Assembly (NCBI GenBank): GCA_023133295.1
Contig: JAGLWT010000088.1
Coordinates: 1 to 53,297 of the forward strand
Reading direction: 5' to 3'
DNA: 53,297 nt
DNA from: a bacterium
Lineage (GTDB): Bacteria > AUK180
Shown here: piece after piece, positions 25,540 to 33,068 of the stretch
Numbering within the stretch: the stretch's first letter is position 1
Layout: each line of letters opens with the position of its first letter
Notes under the pieces: generated by a model
The model's input: the letters and a program-made list of their open reading frames with translations, nothing else
Databases searched by the model: none
Told to the model about the DNA's origin: nothing
Made by a program: the position numbers and the translations under genes

Positions 25540-26404
25540 TTATACCTCTCAAAATTCCTTCCTTTATTGTCTTGAAGGTCTCTTTTATATCTTCGTCACC
25601 ATACTCATATGGCGTCATCCGTTTCTCTATCGCTTCGAGATACCTGATATCATACGGTATCTCACTTAAAAGTGCAATATTATTTATCTCACAGAACTTC
25701 TGTATCTCTTGTGTCTTTTTCGGGTTAAGCGTGCTCTTATTGACAATACAAGCACTCTTTATCTTGAAATGTGTCGCTAACGAATGGGCTCTTTTGAGGT
25801 CTGAAACGCCGGATACGGTGGGTTCGGTAACAATTAGCGCGTAATCGGCTCCGGTAATGGAAGAGATCACCGGGCAACCTGTACCGGGAGGGCCGTCTAT
25901 CAGGATGAAATCACGCTTCTCCTCTTCGGCTCTCAACCGTGCCTGATGTCTCAGCATCGTGATAAGTTTGCCGGAATTTTCCTCGCCCGGGATCAGATTA
26001 GCATGATAAAACGGGCCGAATTTACTCTCGGACTCATACCATTTTCCGGCGATGGATTTTTCCATCTTTATTGCACCGGCGGGACATAAGTGATAGCAAA
26101 GACCACAGCCCTCACAGAGAAATTTATTTACTTCGAGCTTACCATCAATATTGCTGATAGCATTGAAATGGCATTTCTTCTCGCATAGACCGCAATCCGT
26201 ACATATCTGATTATCAATTATTGCGTTTTTACCGCCGGGAAAGAGATTTTCATTCTTAATATCCGGTTCAAGAACAATATGAACATCCGGAGCGTCCACA
26301 TCACAGTCAACGATCACACTATTATCAAAAAGAGGTACCAGGCCCAATACAACGGTAGTTTTACCCGTCCCACCCTTGCCGCTTATTATTACTATCTGTT
26401 TCAT
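25529..26404 (-). CDS. MinD-superfamily P-loop ATPase with inserted ferredoxin domain (copy 1)
   Basis: The 291-residue protein starts with a deviant Walker A, ISGKGGTGKTTV (residues 7-18). It has an inserted 2x[4Fe-4S] ferredoxin domain (about 60-115) with CTDCGLCEKKC and CEGCGLCYHLC, then the MinD-like LIDGPPGTGCPVIS and a late Asn-Lys switch (CIVNKS). Relatives are the Mrp/NBP35-like and ORP-associated ATPases that load or transfer metal clusters. It overlaps the second copy by 4 bases. The two copies differ clearly, so they may form a heterodimer; that is inference. Confidence 0.88.
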   Translation of the reverse strand: MKQIVIISGKGGTGKTTVVLGLVPLFDNSVIVDCDVDAPDVHIVLEPDIKNENLFPGGKNAIIDNQICTDCGLCEKKCHFNAISNIDGKLEVNKFLCEGCGLCYHLCPAGAIKMEKSIAGKWYESESKFGPFYHANLIPGEENSGKLITMLRHQARLRAEEEKRDFILIDGPPGTGCPVISSITGADYALIVTEPTVSGVSDLKRAHSLATHFKIKSACIVNKSTLNPKKTQEIQKFCEINNIALLSEIPYDIRYLEAIEKRMTPYEYGDEDIKETFKTIKEGILRGINDQ

Positions 26405-27255
26405 ATGCTTAGTTCCTTAGCAAGCGCCTCAGCGATTTGATCGATCTGTACCTTGAAATATTCATAATACCGCTCTATCTCACCGCGGGAATAATATTCC
26501 GCTCCCTTGAAGTCAAATGGGATCGTACCGAGGATCGATACATCGGAATTTGCGGCTATCTTCTCGATCTCTGAATCATTGCCGCTGCTCTTGTTTATCA
26601 TTATTGAATACCTGACCTTTAATTCTTCGAGAAGCTCCATCGCCAATTTCATATCATGTATGCCGAATGGCGAGGGTTCCGCCACCAGAATGGCGTGGTC
26701 TGCTCCGACCGCGCTTTTTACCACCGGGCACGAGGTCCCGGGAGGTGAATCTATAATATTAATACCTTCATCTGAGACATATGACAATACCTTCGAGATC
26801 ACCGGATCAGGCATCATCTTCCCGATATCAGATTCGCCGGTAATTATTCGTGTATCCTGAAATTGATTGAATCTCACCTCTCCCACTGAAAAGGGTTTCA
26901 TCTCGATCGCCTTTTCCGGGCAAAGCTCAAGGCATGCTCCGCAACTGTGGCAGAGATCATCCCAGATCATCGTTTTTTTCTGTTTCTTCATTATCACGAT
27001 CGCATTGAAATTGCAAACGCGCGCGCATCTTCCGCAGAAATTGCATTTCTCTTCGTTAATTCGCGGATAATCAACAAAGACCATTTCAGGAGACCTCACT
27101 TCTTGCCCCTTTATAAGGAGATTTAAATTAGGTGACTCCACATCGCAATCCAAAGCTGTAACTTTGGTTCTATCACAGAACGCAAGTATCAAGGAAGCGG
27201 AAAGGGAGGTTTTTCCTGTCCCCCCTTTCCCGCTTAAAATGGCAATTTTCTTCAT
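26401..27255 (-). CDS. MinD-superfamily P-loop ATPase with inserted ferredoxin domain (copy 2)
   Basis: The 284-residue paralogue of the downstream gene has Walker A ILSGKGGTGKTSL (residues 6-18), ferredoxin Cys motifs CNFCGRCARVC and CHSCGACLELC, NIIDSPPGTSCPVVKS and IMINKSSG. The order of domains is the same as in copy 1, so the pair probably arose by an old duplication. Such pairs are found beside NifX-like proteins in anaerobes (for example the orp genes of Desulfovibrio, where they affect cell division). The gene starts directly at the stop of the DUF5320-type gene. Confidence 0.88.
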   Translation of the reverse strand: MKKIAILSGKGGTGKTSLSASLILAFCDRTKVTALDCDVESPNLNLLIKGQEVRSPEMVFVDYPRINEEKCNFCGRCARVCNFNAIVIMKKQKKTMIWDDLCHSCGACLELCPEKAIEMKPFSVGEVRFNQFQDTRIITGESDIGKMMPDPVISKVLSYVSDEGINIIDSPPGTSCPVVKSAVGADHAILVAEPSPFGIHDMKLAMELLEELKVRYSIMINKSSGNDSEIEKIAANSDVSILGTIPFDFKGAEYYSRGEIERYYEYFKVQIDQIAEALAKELSI

Positions 27256-27585
27256 CTATTTCTTGCCGGAATTTTTCAGCTTGCTCTTCAATTCCTTGAT
27301 CTCTTCAGCAAGCGCGTCGATGCGGTCAAGTATGTCATTATTGACTGTTTCGACTTCCCTTTCTTCCTCGATGTACCTTACCGGTGTTCCGTATGGCCTT
27401 CTGTTAACACCTCGGCCTACAAAATTCCTTCTGTTGCGTCCACGGCCAATACCGCGGCCGTTTCCATAACCATAACCGAAATCGTTATCAACATATCCCG
27501 GCTCATCATATCCTGCACAAAATCCTCTCTGCCTTCCTGTCATCGGGCCGTCACCATTCGGGCCTCTTTTGTCACCTCTTGGCAT
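27256..27585 (-). CDS. DUF5320-type small Gly/Arg-rich protein
   Basis: With the ATG at 27585 the protein has 109 residues. It begins MPRGDKRGPNGDGPMTGRQR, the hallmark of DUF5320, and is followed by a Gly/Arg/Asn-rich middle and a C-terminal coiled coil (about 80-105, LDRIDALAEEIKELKSKL). AGGAGG lies five bases upstream and decides this start over an earlier in-frame ATG. The start overlaps the DUF134 gene end by 14 bases. DUF5320 proteins regularly sit beside MinD/NifX-like genes; their function is unknown. Confidence 0.82.
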   Translation of the reverse strand: MPRGDKRGPNGDGPMTGRQRGFCAGYDEPGYVDNDFGYGYGNGRGIGRGRNRRNFVGRGVNRRPYGTPVRYIEEEREVETVNNDILDRIDALAEEIKELKSKLKNSGKK

Positions 27586-28048
27586 TATTTCCTCCTCTGT
27601 TTCTTCTTCCTCGTCCCTGATTGCAACATTCTCCATGACCAAACCGGCCGGCAAATTCACGGATATGCCTGCTGCCGCAATTAGGGCAGATCAGGGACTT
27701 ATCGGACATATCGACAAAATACCGTTCACCGCAATCGACACATATGCATCTGTTTCTCTTGAAATGTATACTCCCGCCTTGAATTATCAGATGAGCTCCC
27801 GTTATAAGGAACTCTGCCACCTTTTTCCTGGCGCTTTCTATCAGGCGTGAAAATGTTGGTCGGGAGATCCCCATTTTTTCCGCCGCGGAAGCGTGATCCA
27901 TGCCTTCCAGGTCAGCAAGCCGGATGGCTTCATATTCATCAAGGGTCAGATTAACAGTGCCAAGTTGTGAGGCGGGAACTCCCACAGGTTTAAATTCGTT
28001 GAATTCAGGTGGCCGCCCGACCCAGCGGTTGCGTTTTGGTCTTACCAT
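27572..28048 (-). CDS. DUF134 family DNA-binding regulator
   Basis: From ATG at 28048 the protein has 158 residues. It begins MVRPKRNRWVGRPPEFNEF and has a helix-turn-helix (LTLDEYEAIRLADLEGM, then ASAAEKMGISRPTFSRLIES). The C-terminal half has a zinc-ribbon-like CICVDCG...CPNCGSRH and a Cys/Gly/Arg-rich tail. DUF134 proteins are predicted transcription regulators next to NifX/MinD genes. It is first in its operon and is preceded by a promoter and an imperfect palindrome, a good candidate for self-regulation. Confidence 0.87.
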   Translation of the reverse strand: MVRPKRNRWVGRPPEFNEFKPVGVPASQLGTVNLTLDEYEAIRLADLEGMDHASAAEKMGISRPTFSRLIESARKKVAEFLITGAHLIIQGGSIHFKRNRCICVDCGERYFVDMSDKSLICPNCGSRHIREFAGRFGHGECCNQGRGRRNRGGNNAKR

Positions 28049-28060
28049 TTTCAAATCGTT

Positions 28061-28076
28061 ATGAACATATGCTCAT
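28061..28076. promoter_or_regulatory. Possible operator palindrome upstream of DUF134
   Basis: ATGAACATATGCTCAT is symmetrical (ATGA..CATATG..TCAT) except for one base pair. It lies between the -10 box and the DUF134 start codon, a usual place for a repressor site. Binding by DUF134 is inferred only from position. Confidence 0.4.
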
Positions 28077-28084
28077 TACAACTT

Positions 28085-28112
28085 AGTATAACACTTATTT
28101 CCTATTTGTCAA
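28085..28112 (-). promoter_or_regulatory. Promoter of the DUF134-MinD-NifX operon
   Basis: On the minus strand TTGACA (28112-28107), a 16-base spacer and TATACT (28090-28085) form a near-consensus sigma-70 promoter, 36 bases before the DUF134 ATG. Confidence 0.7.
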
Positions 28113-28430
28113 GATGCCTCAAGGTGCCAGGTTGACATTTTGACATTTCCAAAAGCTGTTTATCCTACATATCAGAAATTATCTCTCGATAAAAAAGTTA
28201 AGTATTATTCGTGCGTTACATCCCCTTGCACGGGTGCAAAGGGATTTGGTTCAAAAGTTCAAGGTTGAAAAATAGATCGCGTGGTTGTAGGATGATAGGG
28301 TGATAGGTTCACAAGTTGAGATAATTCGTTTGAGTTAAATTTCTTTGTATTCTATCTTATAATTGTCAATTGTCCATTTTCAATTGTTATTTGTTTGTAG
28401 TACTTCGTACTCCCCTCTACTTACGGTGTA
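28113..28430. repeat. Gene-free repeat block, copy 1
   Basis: No gene is seen. In order it has GTTGACATTTTGACATTTCC, an AAAAAAGTTAAGTATT box, and a 26-base hairpin ATCCCCTTGCAC/GTGCAAAGGGAT (28220-28245). Then come TTCAAAAGTTCAAGGTTGA, TTGTAGGATGATAGGGTGAT and AATTGTCAATTGTCC. The first four modules recur in the same order at 30690-30975, so this is one of two related copies. Confidence 0.7.
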
Positions 28431-28802
28431 TTATTTATGAATTGTTGCCCAAGAATGTGAAAAAGCAGAATGAAAGATTATTATCCAGTAAAACGCAAAA
28501 ACAAAGGTCAATAACGAGAGTATACTATTATATAAAACACTTTCCCACAAGCGACTAGTAACTCCATATATGATCATAGGTATAATTGTAAAAACATTTA
28601 TTAGAATCAAACCAAAGACCTCTCTTTTTACAATCTTAAAAAACATTATGTATCCCGACACAAATATTAGCGCAATCATTATTTGAGGTGCAGCAATATA
28701 ATAACTTCTAACAAACCCCGATCCTACGAGAAGCATAATTAATATTGGTGAAAGGATTTTGATCTGCTTAACAGTAAAATGTTTTTTGAAAAACTCTTCC
28801 AT
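28431..28802 (-). CDS. Small four-helix membrane protein (cassette 1)
   Basis: The 123-residue protein has four hydrophobic segments (about 17-33, 38-56, 62-80 and 90-112). The family is unrecognised. SD GGAGGAAAT precedes the ATG. It lies 19 bases after the Cys-rich lipoprotein gene and should be co-transcribed with it. The same gene order is repeated at 31378-32539, so the pair behaves as a cassette. A role as partner or protector against the lipoprotein's hydrophobic C-terminus is only a guess. Confidence 0.6.
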   Translation of the reverse strand: MEEFFKKHFTVKQIKILSPILIMLLVGSGFVRSYYIAAPQIMIALIFVSGYIMFFKIVKREVFGLILINVFTIIPMIIYGVTSRLWESVLYNSILSLLTFVFAFYWIIIFHSAFSHSWATIHK

Positions 28803-28821
28803 TTATATTTCCTCCATGGAA

Positions 28822-29553
28822 TTATAGGCAATTCGCACATATTGCAGCTTCTTTGCATTTATTGGCTTCGTATTCAAAAGTCGTTTCGTTGGTAATTGCG
28901 CTTTTTTCAACATTATCAAAACAAGTAGCGCAAAGATCGCACTTAATCGCCAACCCGTGAAGAATAGTCCAAATGCTAACACCTGCAACTATACCTATGA
29001 TTATTGCAACAATAATAGAGTCCGTTTCATAAAGAATTTCTTGGTTTTCAATCATCCAATTTGTAAAATATAAAAATGTATCAATTCCCTTAACTTGATT
29101 TTCATTTGTAAGCCATAAGTGAGTATGTTTATATAGATCATGAAGTCCTTTTTCAATCGCACCTGTGTAGTTTTCAGAATCTATCATTTTAATTAAAACT
29201 CTTATTTTATTTAAATACCCTCTCACCATGTTATCGGATTTGAATTCAATATAGCCAGCCTCAACCACTGTTTTTAGTTTATGAAGATAATGAGAATAAG
29301 CAGTTATATTAACAATATGATACTCTGAAGGATCAACAGAACATTCCCCTTCTTCAACAACGTAATACTTTCCATCTTGTTCTACGATATCAACAATAGG
29401 CGAATCAGAAAGAGTTGAATCTTGGTAATTGGCACTCGCAGCAACAGCGCGATTATTACTTATTTCTGGTGCGGTTAGGAAATCCATATTTTCCGTACAC
29501 CCACCAAACAGCACAAGACCGACAATCACAAATACTAAAAGATTCCTCTTCAC
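28822..29553 (-). CDS. Lipoprotein with C-terminal membrane segment and Cys-rich tail (cassette 1)
   Basis: From GTG at 29553 (SD GGAGG) the protein has 243 residues. Its lipoprotein signal KRNLLVFVIVGLVLFGGC is identical to that of the 31787-32539 gene. A mainly helical exterior domain follows. Near the end is a hydrophobic Gly-containing segment (IIVAIIIGIVAGVSIWTI) and a tail with seven Cys (KCDLCATCFD ... NKCKEAAICANCL). Lipidated N-terminus plus membrane helix plus Cys tail is unusual. I do not recognise the family. The general shape recalls precursor proteins such as SdpC, from whose hydrophobic C-terminal part a toxin is cut. That comparison is inference. Confidence 0.6.
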   Translation of the reverse strand: MKRNLLVFVIVGLVLFGGCTENMDFLTAPEISNNRAVAASANYQDSTLSDSPIVDIVEQDGKYYVVEEGECSVDPSEYHIVNITAYSHYLHKLKTVVEAGYIEFKSDNMVRGYLNKIRVLIKMIDSENYTGAIEKGLHDLYKHTHLWLTNENQVKGIDTFLYFTNWMIENQEILYETDSIIVAIIIGIVAGVSIWTILHGLAIKCDLCATCFDNVEKSAITNETTFEYEANKCKEAAICANCL

Positions 29554-29579
29554 TCTTTTCCTCCGTTGAAAATTTAAAA

Positions 29580-29632
29580 GATCTTTGTTAAAAACCAAAG
29601 GAAGGATAGATAGTGATTTATCTGCTCTATCC
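29580..29632 (-). terminator. Possible terminator after the CPBP gene
   Basis: On the minus strand GGATAGA (29632-29626) can pair with TCTATCC (29610-29604) across a 15-base loop, followed by TTCCTTTGGTTTTT. The long loop makes it a weak candidate. Confidence 0.3.
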
Positions 29633-29777
29633 TAAATGTATTTTTTGATCTCCTTCAATTTTCAATAGGGACATTATACATTTTTTGTTTTTTAAGTCAA
29701 GGTATTCTTCATATCATTCAAAATCGGTTTCCCCTACATAGCAGAGATTCCATATGAGATATATCATCCTTCTGCCT

Positions 29778-30446
29778 TTAAAATATAGATTCGGTACCTT
29801 CGTCACTTTTCGAGTTGATCAAGGCCTTTCTCCGCTTAATATGAATGAATATGTCGATAGCCATGACAATTACAGAAACTAAAAATAGAATTGTGAGAAA
29901 GTTAATCAATCCGGGAGATTTTACAATTATTATCGGCTTAAAGGTAACATTTAAATTATGTAAGAAATGGATGAAGATCGGGATGAAAATATTTCCAGTA
30001 GCAATAAATACATAGCCAGCTATAATTCCGTAGAAGAAAGTACTTGGGACATTTCGATTTAAATGCAAAAGCGAAAATATCAACGCTGACAATATTACGG
30101 AAGGAAATATATTATTGTTCGTTTTCTTCATAAAATACTGAATAAGCAGTAACCTATAGAATATTTCTTCTGAAATAGGGGATCTTAAGTTTGAGAAATA
30201 TATTCTCTTGAAATCCAATAATTCTGCGGGAAGAGATCTTCCTTTAGCTATACTCATCAAAATCACCCAGAGCAAAATATATGCGGCGACCCACAGTAAT
30301 AATACGAATATATCATTTTTACTAAATCGCAATTTCATATTGAGAAGTTTCTTTGTGTAGCAATACTTCAACAAAATAATAAATAGCATGGTGTCGAATA
30401 AAACGAGCGAAATGCGTGAGGTAAGATTTTCGTAAGTAAATATCAT
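29778..30446 (-). CDS. CPBP (CAAX/Abi) family intramembrane metalloprotease
   Basis: The 222-residue protein has several membrane segments and the three CPBP motifs: SEEIFYRLLL (EExxxR), FSLLHLNR (His), and HFLHNLN (HxxxN-like). These proteases act in the membrane. In other bacteria many protect cells against their own bacteriocins or process peptides. The ATG at 30446 is the first normal start, but the frame is open about 44 codons further upstream and encodes another hydrophobic helix (VRLFIFFAIFWIVF) without ATG, GTG or TTG. The real start may be non-standard or the 5' end damaged. It lies between the two lipoprotein cassettes. Confidence 0.8.
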   Translation of the reverse strand: MIFTYENLTSRISLVLFDTMLFIILLKYCYTKKLLNMKLRFSKNDIFVLLLWVAAYILLWVILMSIAKGRSLPAELLDFKRIYFSNLRSPISEEIFYRLLLIQYFMKKTNNNIFPSVILSALIFSLLHLNRNVPSTFFYGIIAGYVFIATGNIFIPIFIHFLHNLNVTFKPIIIVKSPGLINFLTILFLVSVIVMAIDIFIHIKRRKALINSKSDEGTESIF

Positions 30447-30573
30447 CGAATAGACATCAGGAAAAACAATCCAGAATATTGCAAAAAAGATAAAGAGCCG
30501 TACAATTCTTAAGTTATTCCCTATGGAAATATTTACATTTTTTATAATCTTACCTCACAAAATACTATTTCAT

Positions 30574-30714
30574 CTAGGGTCCGGGAATAATATCGTCACA
30601 GGGACAGCTCCCTTGACAATCCCAACTTGCTCCCATGTATTCCTGCGTGTCCTCATCACTAATATAACAATCATATATTAGAGTGTCAAGTGACAGGTTG
30701 ATATTTTGACTCTT
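30574..30714 (-). pseudogene. Remnant of a short Cys-rich protein C-terminus
   Basis: Between an upstream TGA (30717-30715) and a TAG stop (30576-30574) the minus strand has 46 open codons that end DTLIYDCYISDEDTQ...CQGSCPCDDIIPGP. The composition (acidic, four Cys near the end) looks like a real protein end. It has no ATG/GTG/TTG start, and its 5' part runs into the repeat module at 30680-30715. It may be a broken gene whose front was replaced by repeat DNA, or a peptide with an unusual start. Confidence 0.3.
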
Positions 30715-31007
30715 TCAAAATCGAATTTCCCAACATACCTGACAAACAGCATCGAAATAAAGTTAACTATTTTTTAGTTCCGCATAATTATTGGAAATAT
30801 TTTGCCGATATTATCACCTAAATTAAAGACAGTTTTGATGCTTTTTCTATAAAGGTTAAACATTTTAACCAGTAGCGAGAAAATGCAGTTTTGAAAAAAG
30901 TTAAGTATTTTTCAGGGGTCTTCATCCCCTTGCACGGGTGCAAAGGGATTTGATTCAAAAGTTCAAGGTTGAGAAAGAGATCCACTGCGCAGCGTCATTG
31001 TCCATTT
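30690..31007. repeat. Gene-free repeat block, copy 2
   Basis: It carries the same ordered modules as 28113-28430: TTGATATTTTGACTCTTTC, the AAAAAAGTTAAGTATT box, the 26-base hairpin ATCCCCTTGCAC/GTGCAAAGGGAT (30924-30949, identical), TTCAAAAGTTCAAGGTTGA and CATTGTCCATTTTCAATTG. A perfect GGTTAAA-CAT-TTTAACC hairpin lies at 30856-30872. No gene is seen. Confidence 0.7.
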
Positions 31008-31135
31008 TCAATTGTGGTTCTTCTCCGTTTGAGTTGATACAATTTGCTGTAATTCGGCGTTATCAGAGAAGGAAAGCACAATTATATTAGGGCTTGATAA
31101 GGACTTTTCGAAAATATCATCATACCAGCTCTTTT

Positions 31136-31212
31136 TGTCATTCTGAAGGAGTTTAAGACGACTGAAGAATCCAGATAAGGGATGGATCCTTCGGCAATGC
31201 CTCATGATGACA
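31136..31212. repeat. Imperfect palindromic repeat of the TGTCATTCTGA type
   Basis: A 77-base element is bounded by TGTCATTCTGA and its near-inverse TCATGATGACA. Its interior contains GAAGAATCC and GGATCCTTC, again near-inverse. Partial copies are at 4284-4310 (TGTCATCTTGAGTGAAACG) and about 36008-36040 (CTGGATGACA). Similar words are widespread in intergenic DNA of many candidate-phylum genomes. The rest of 31008-31377 shows no clear gene; 31008-31130 has a coding-like tail but no start. Confidence 0.6.
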
Positions 31213-31377
31213 GTTCCAGAATATATCCAATGCACAATTGTTAAAATTTCCTAGAGTTCAAAGATTTACCAACTTTTTGGGAGAAGAACCTCAATTGTTA
31301 ATTGTTTGTATCACTTCGCGCCTCGTATTCAGTCTGTGCGGCAGATTGAGGTCCAATCACTTAAATATCTGCCGGGA

Positions 31378-31782
31378 TCACTTTGCCGGCTTCTTGAGTA
31401 AAGCAAATATTTTTGTTCCTATTCGAGAAGATTGATAGGCGGTCATAATAGCAGTAAATTTAGCTAATTGCACATTGTTATTTGAAATTATTTGGTCGAC
31501 CTTTGAAAAGAATGGAGTGAACATGAGAAACAGAAGAAATAGAGCAAACAGAATGAATATTCCAAAAATCACATCTAAATACGCAATAATCCCCCTTGAT
31601 GATAATACGATGGTTAATAGGATAACAAGTGCAATTATAAGAAATGTAGCTATCGGCTCTTTCGCATAGACTAAAATCCCGATCATGCCTAAATTGGTTA
31701 TAATGGAAGCTAGCTCCAAGGCATAAAGGATCCACTTTGGCGTCTTTTTCTTCCACATTGGATGACTTAACAAGTTTTCCAT
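31378..31782 (-). CDS. Small membrane protein (cassette 2)
   Basis: The 134-residue protein has about four hydrophobic segments (WILYALELASIITNLGMIGI, ATFLIIALVILLTIVL, YLDVIFGIFILFALFLLFLM) and a Lys-rich end. The family is unrecognised. It starts 4 bases after the stop of the 31787 lipoprotein gene, so translation is coupled. It holds the same position as the 28431-28802 protein in cassette 1, but the two sequences are not clearly similar beyond being small polytopic proteins. Confidence 0.6.
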   Translation of the reverse strand: MENLLSHPMWKKKTPKWILYALELASIITNLGMIGILVYAKEPIATFLIIALVILLTIVLSSRGIIAYLDVIFGIFILFALFLLFLMFTPFFSKVDQIISNNNVQLAKFTAIMTAYQSSRIGTKIFALLKKPAK

Positions 31783-31786
31783 ATTC

Positions 31787-32539
31787 TTATTTCTTACAAT
31801 TACATTTAGAATATTTACTTACACAAGCATCGAGTGCCGCATCCTGAGCAGTTGTATCGTCAATCTGTTTTGCAGCAGTTAAGCATTTCAAGCATTTTGC
31901 TTCGCAAACTATATTACTGAGAATAGCAAGCCCAGTAGCAACAAGAACAATAACTACTCCAGCTACTATCACAACAATAACGCAACCACCGAGATCTGGA
32001 GATAGAATATACAGGTCCTGCAAATCCTCCCAAGTCGAAATGCTAAACTCCGCATCGATTTGTAAAGGAACATACAGGGCTTCTTTCGTAAGCAAAAACA
32101 GCAAACCAATGATGCTTTTATCAAGTGCAACGACTGTATCAGGGATATTATCCAATAATGAGAATTTCTCTACTTTCTTCACTATTCCCTCAAGATTCTT
32201 CCCAGAAGAATTAGCATAGGATATGATGATTTGCTTGACTTGATTAACAAAAGTTTTCCCTTCATTACAGTCTAAAAAATCAATTTCATTTGAGCTAAAG
32301 GCTGCAATAATCAAGTTAAGAAAGTACATTGGAGTAGGAAGCCTCTTCGTTACCATTTCTATATTTATGTCACCACTATACTTCAATAGCTTAGGAATAG
32401 GGACATTTGGCGCTGCCGCTACAGAAACTAAGGATTTTTTTTGAGGAATTGGTTCAAAGGATGAGTTTACAGCATTCTCCGTACATCCACCAAACAGCAC
32501 AAGACCGACAATCACAAATACTAAAAGATTCCTCTTCAC
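31787..32539 (-). CDS. Lipoprotein with C-terminal membrane segment and Cys-rich tail (cassette 2)
   Basis: The 250-residue protein starts with GTG at 32539. Its ribosome site and signal peptide (KRNLLVFVIVGLVLFGGCTEN) are the same as in the 28822-29553 gene. The middle differs. Near the end is a strongly hydrophobic Gly/Val segment (GGCVIVVIVAGVVIVLVATG). The tail is Cys-rich (CEAKCLKC ... CVSKYSKCNCKK). The shared front, divergent middle and similar end architecture suggest paralogues under diversifying change, or recombination at the signal peptide. The function is unknown. See the first copy for the SdpC-like idea, which is speculative. Confidence 0.6.
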   Translation of the reverse strand: MKRNLLVFVIVGLVLFGGCTENAVNSSFEPIPQKKSLVSVAAAPNVPIPKLLKYSGDINIEMVTKRLPTPMYFLNLIIAAFSSNEIDFLDCNEGKTFVNQVKQIIISYANSSGKNLEGIVKKVEKFSLLDNIPDTVVALDKSIIGLLFLLTKEALYVPLQIDAEFSISTWEDLQDLYILSPDLGGCVIVVIVAGVVIVLVATGLAILSNIVCEAKCLKCLTAAKQIDDTTAQDAALDACVSKYSKCNCKK

Positions 32540-32877
32540 TCTTTTCCTCCTCTGAAAATATATAATCTCTATATTAATCGTAGCAGCTCAACTCACATGT
32601 TCCATTGGTTTGATTGTATCATAATTGTTTTTTAAGTCAAGCGCAGCAACTCCTCAAGAAGTGCGAAGCGTCATTGTCAATACGATTTCCATAAAATACA
32701 ATCAAATGATCTCAAATATATCTTACTCTCTTGCTGTTTGTATTGCTATATACAGCACATTTTAAAGCACTGATCCTAACCATAGATATTACTAAACCAC
32801 AGAAAGTCATGCTGGAAGGGCTCCACATCAAAACAATTAATACGCTATCTATAATTATTTTGACAAACGTATTTTTC

Positions 32878-32905
32878 TTGACATCTTAATCCAAAATGCT
32901 ATAAT
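32878..32905 (+). promoter_or_regulatory. Perfect consensus promoter on the plus strand
   Basis: TTGACA (32878-32883), a 16-base spacer and TATAAT (32900-32905) match both boxes exactly. A second TTGACA lies at 32860-32865. No convincing protein gene follows, so it may drive a small RNA. Confidence 0.65.
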
Positions 32906-32911
32906 CTCTTC

Positions 32912-33050
32912 GAAGGTGGGGGACGCACAGGAAATACAAACACAAGCTTATTCCTCGCACGGATCACGCTTAATCCCTTTCTGTTACGCATGCGTATCGC
33001 GGCCTCCCCTTCACTCATTTCCCGTATGGATATGCTGGGATTTTATTAGT
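32912..33050 (+). ncRNA. Candidate small RNA downstream of a perfect promoter
   Basis: The 32912-33050 segment is clearly richer in G+C than the AT-rich DNA around it and starts right after the promoter. Its 5' end GGTGGGGGACGC could pair with GCGGCCTCCCC and TTCAC about 75 bases later. It contains no good reading frame and no SRP, tmRNA or RNase P signature. The 3' end near a TTTTATTAG tract is unclear. The rest of 32540-33068 shows no gene. This is a hypothesis. Confidence 0.3.
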
Positions 33051-33068
33051 CAAAATAGCAGCAGTGGA

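Noticed and set aside
31008..31235. 75-codon minus-strand frame
   Set aside because: Its front half is the palindromic TGTCAT repeat. The rest is coding-like but lacks a start and a recognisable protein, so it is at most a remnant.
32912..33050. SRP RNA (4.5S) or tmRNA
   Set aside because: The conserved GGAAG tetraloop region of SRP RNA and a tmRNA tag frame with tRNA-like ends are absent.
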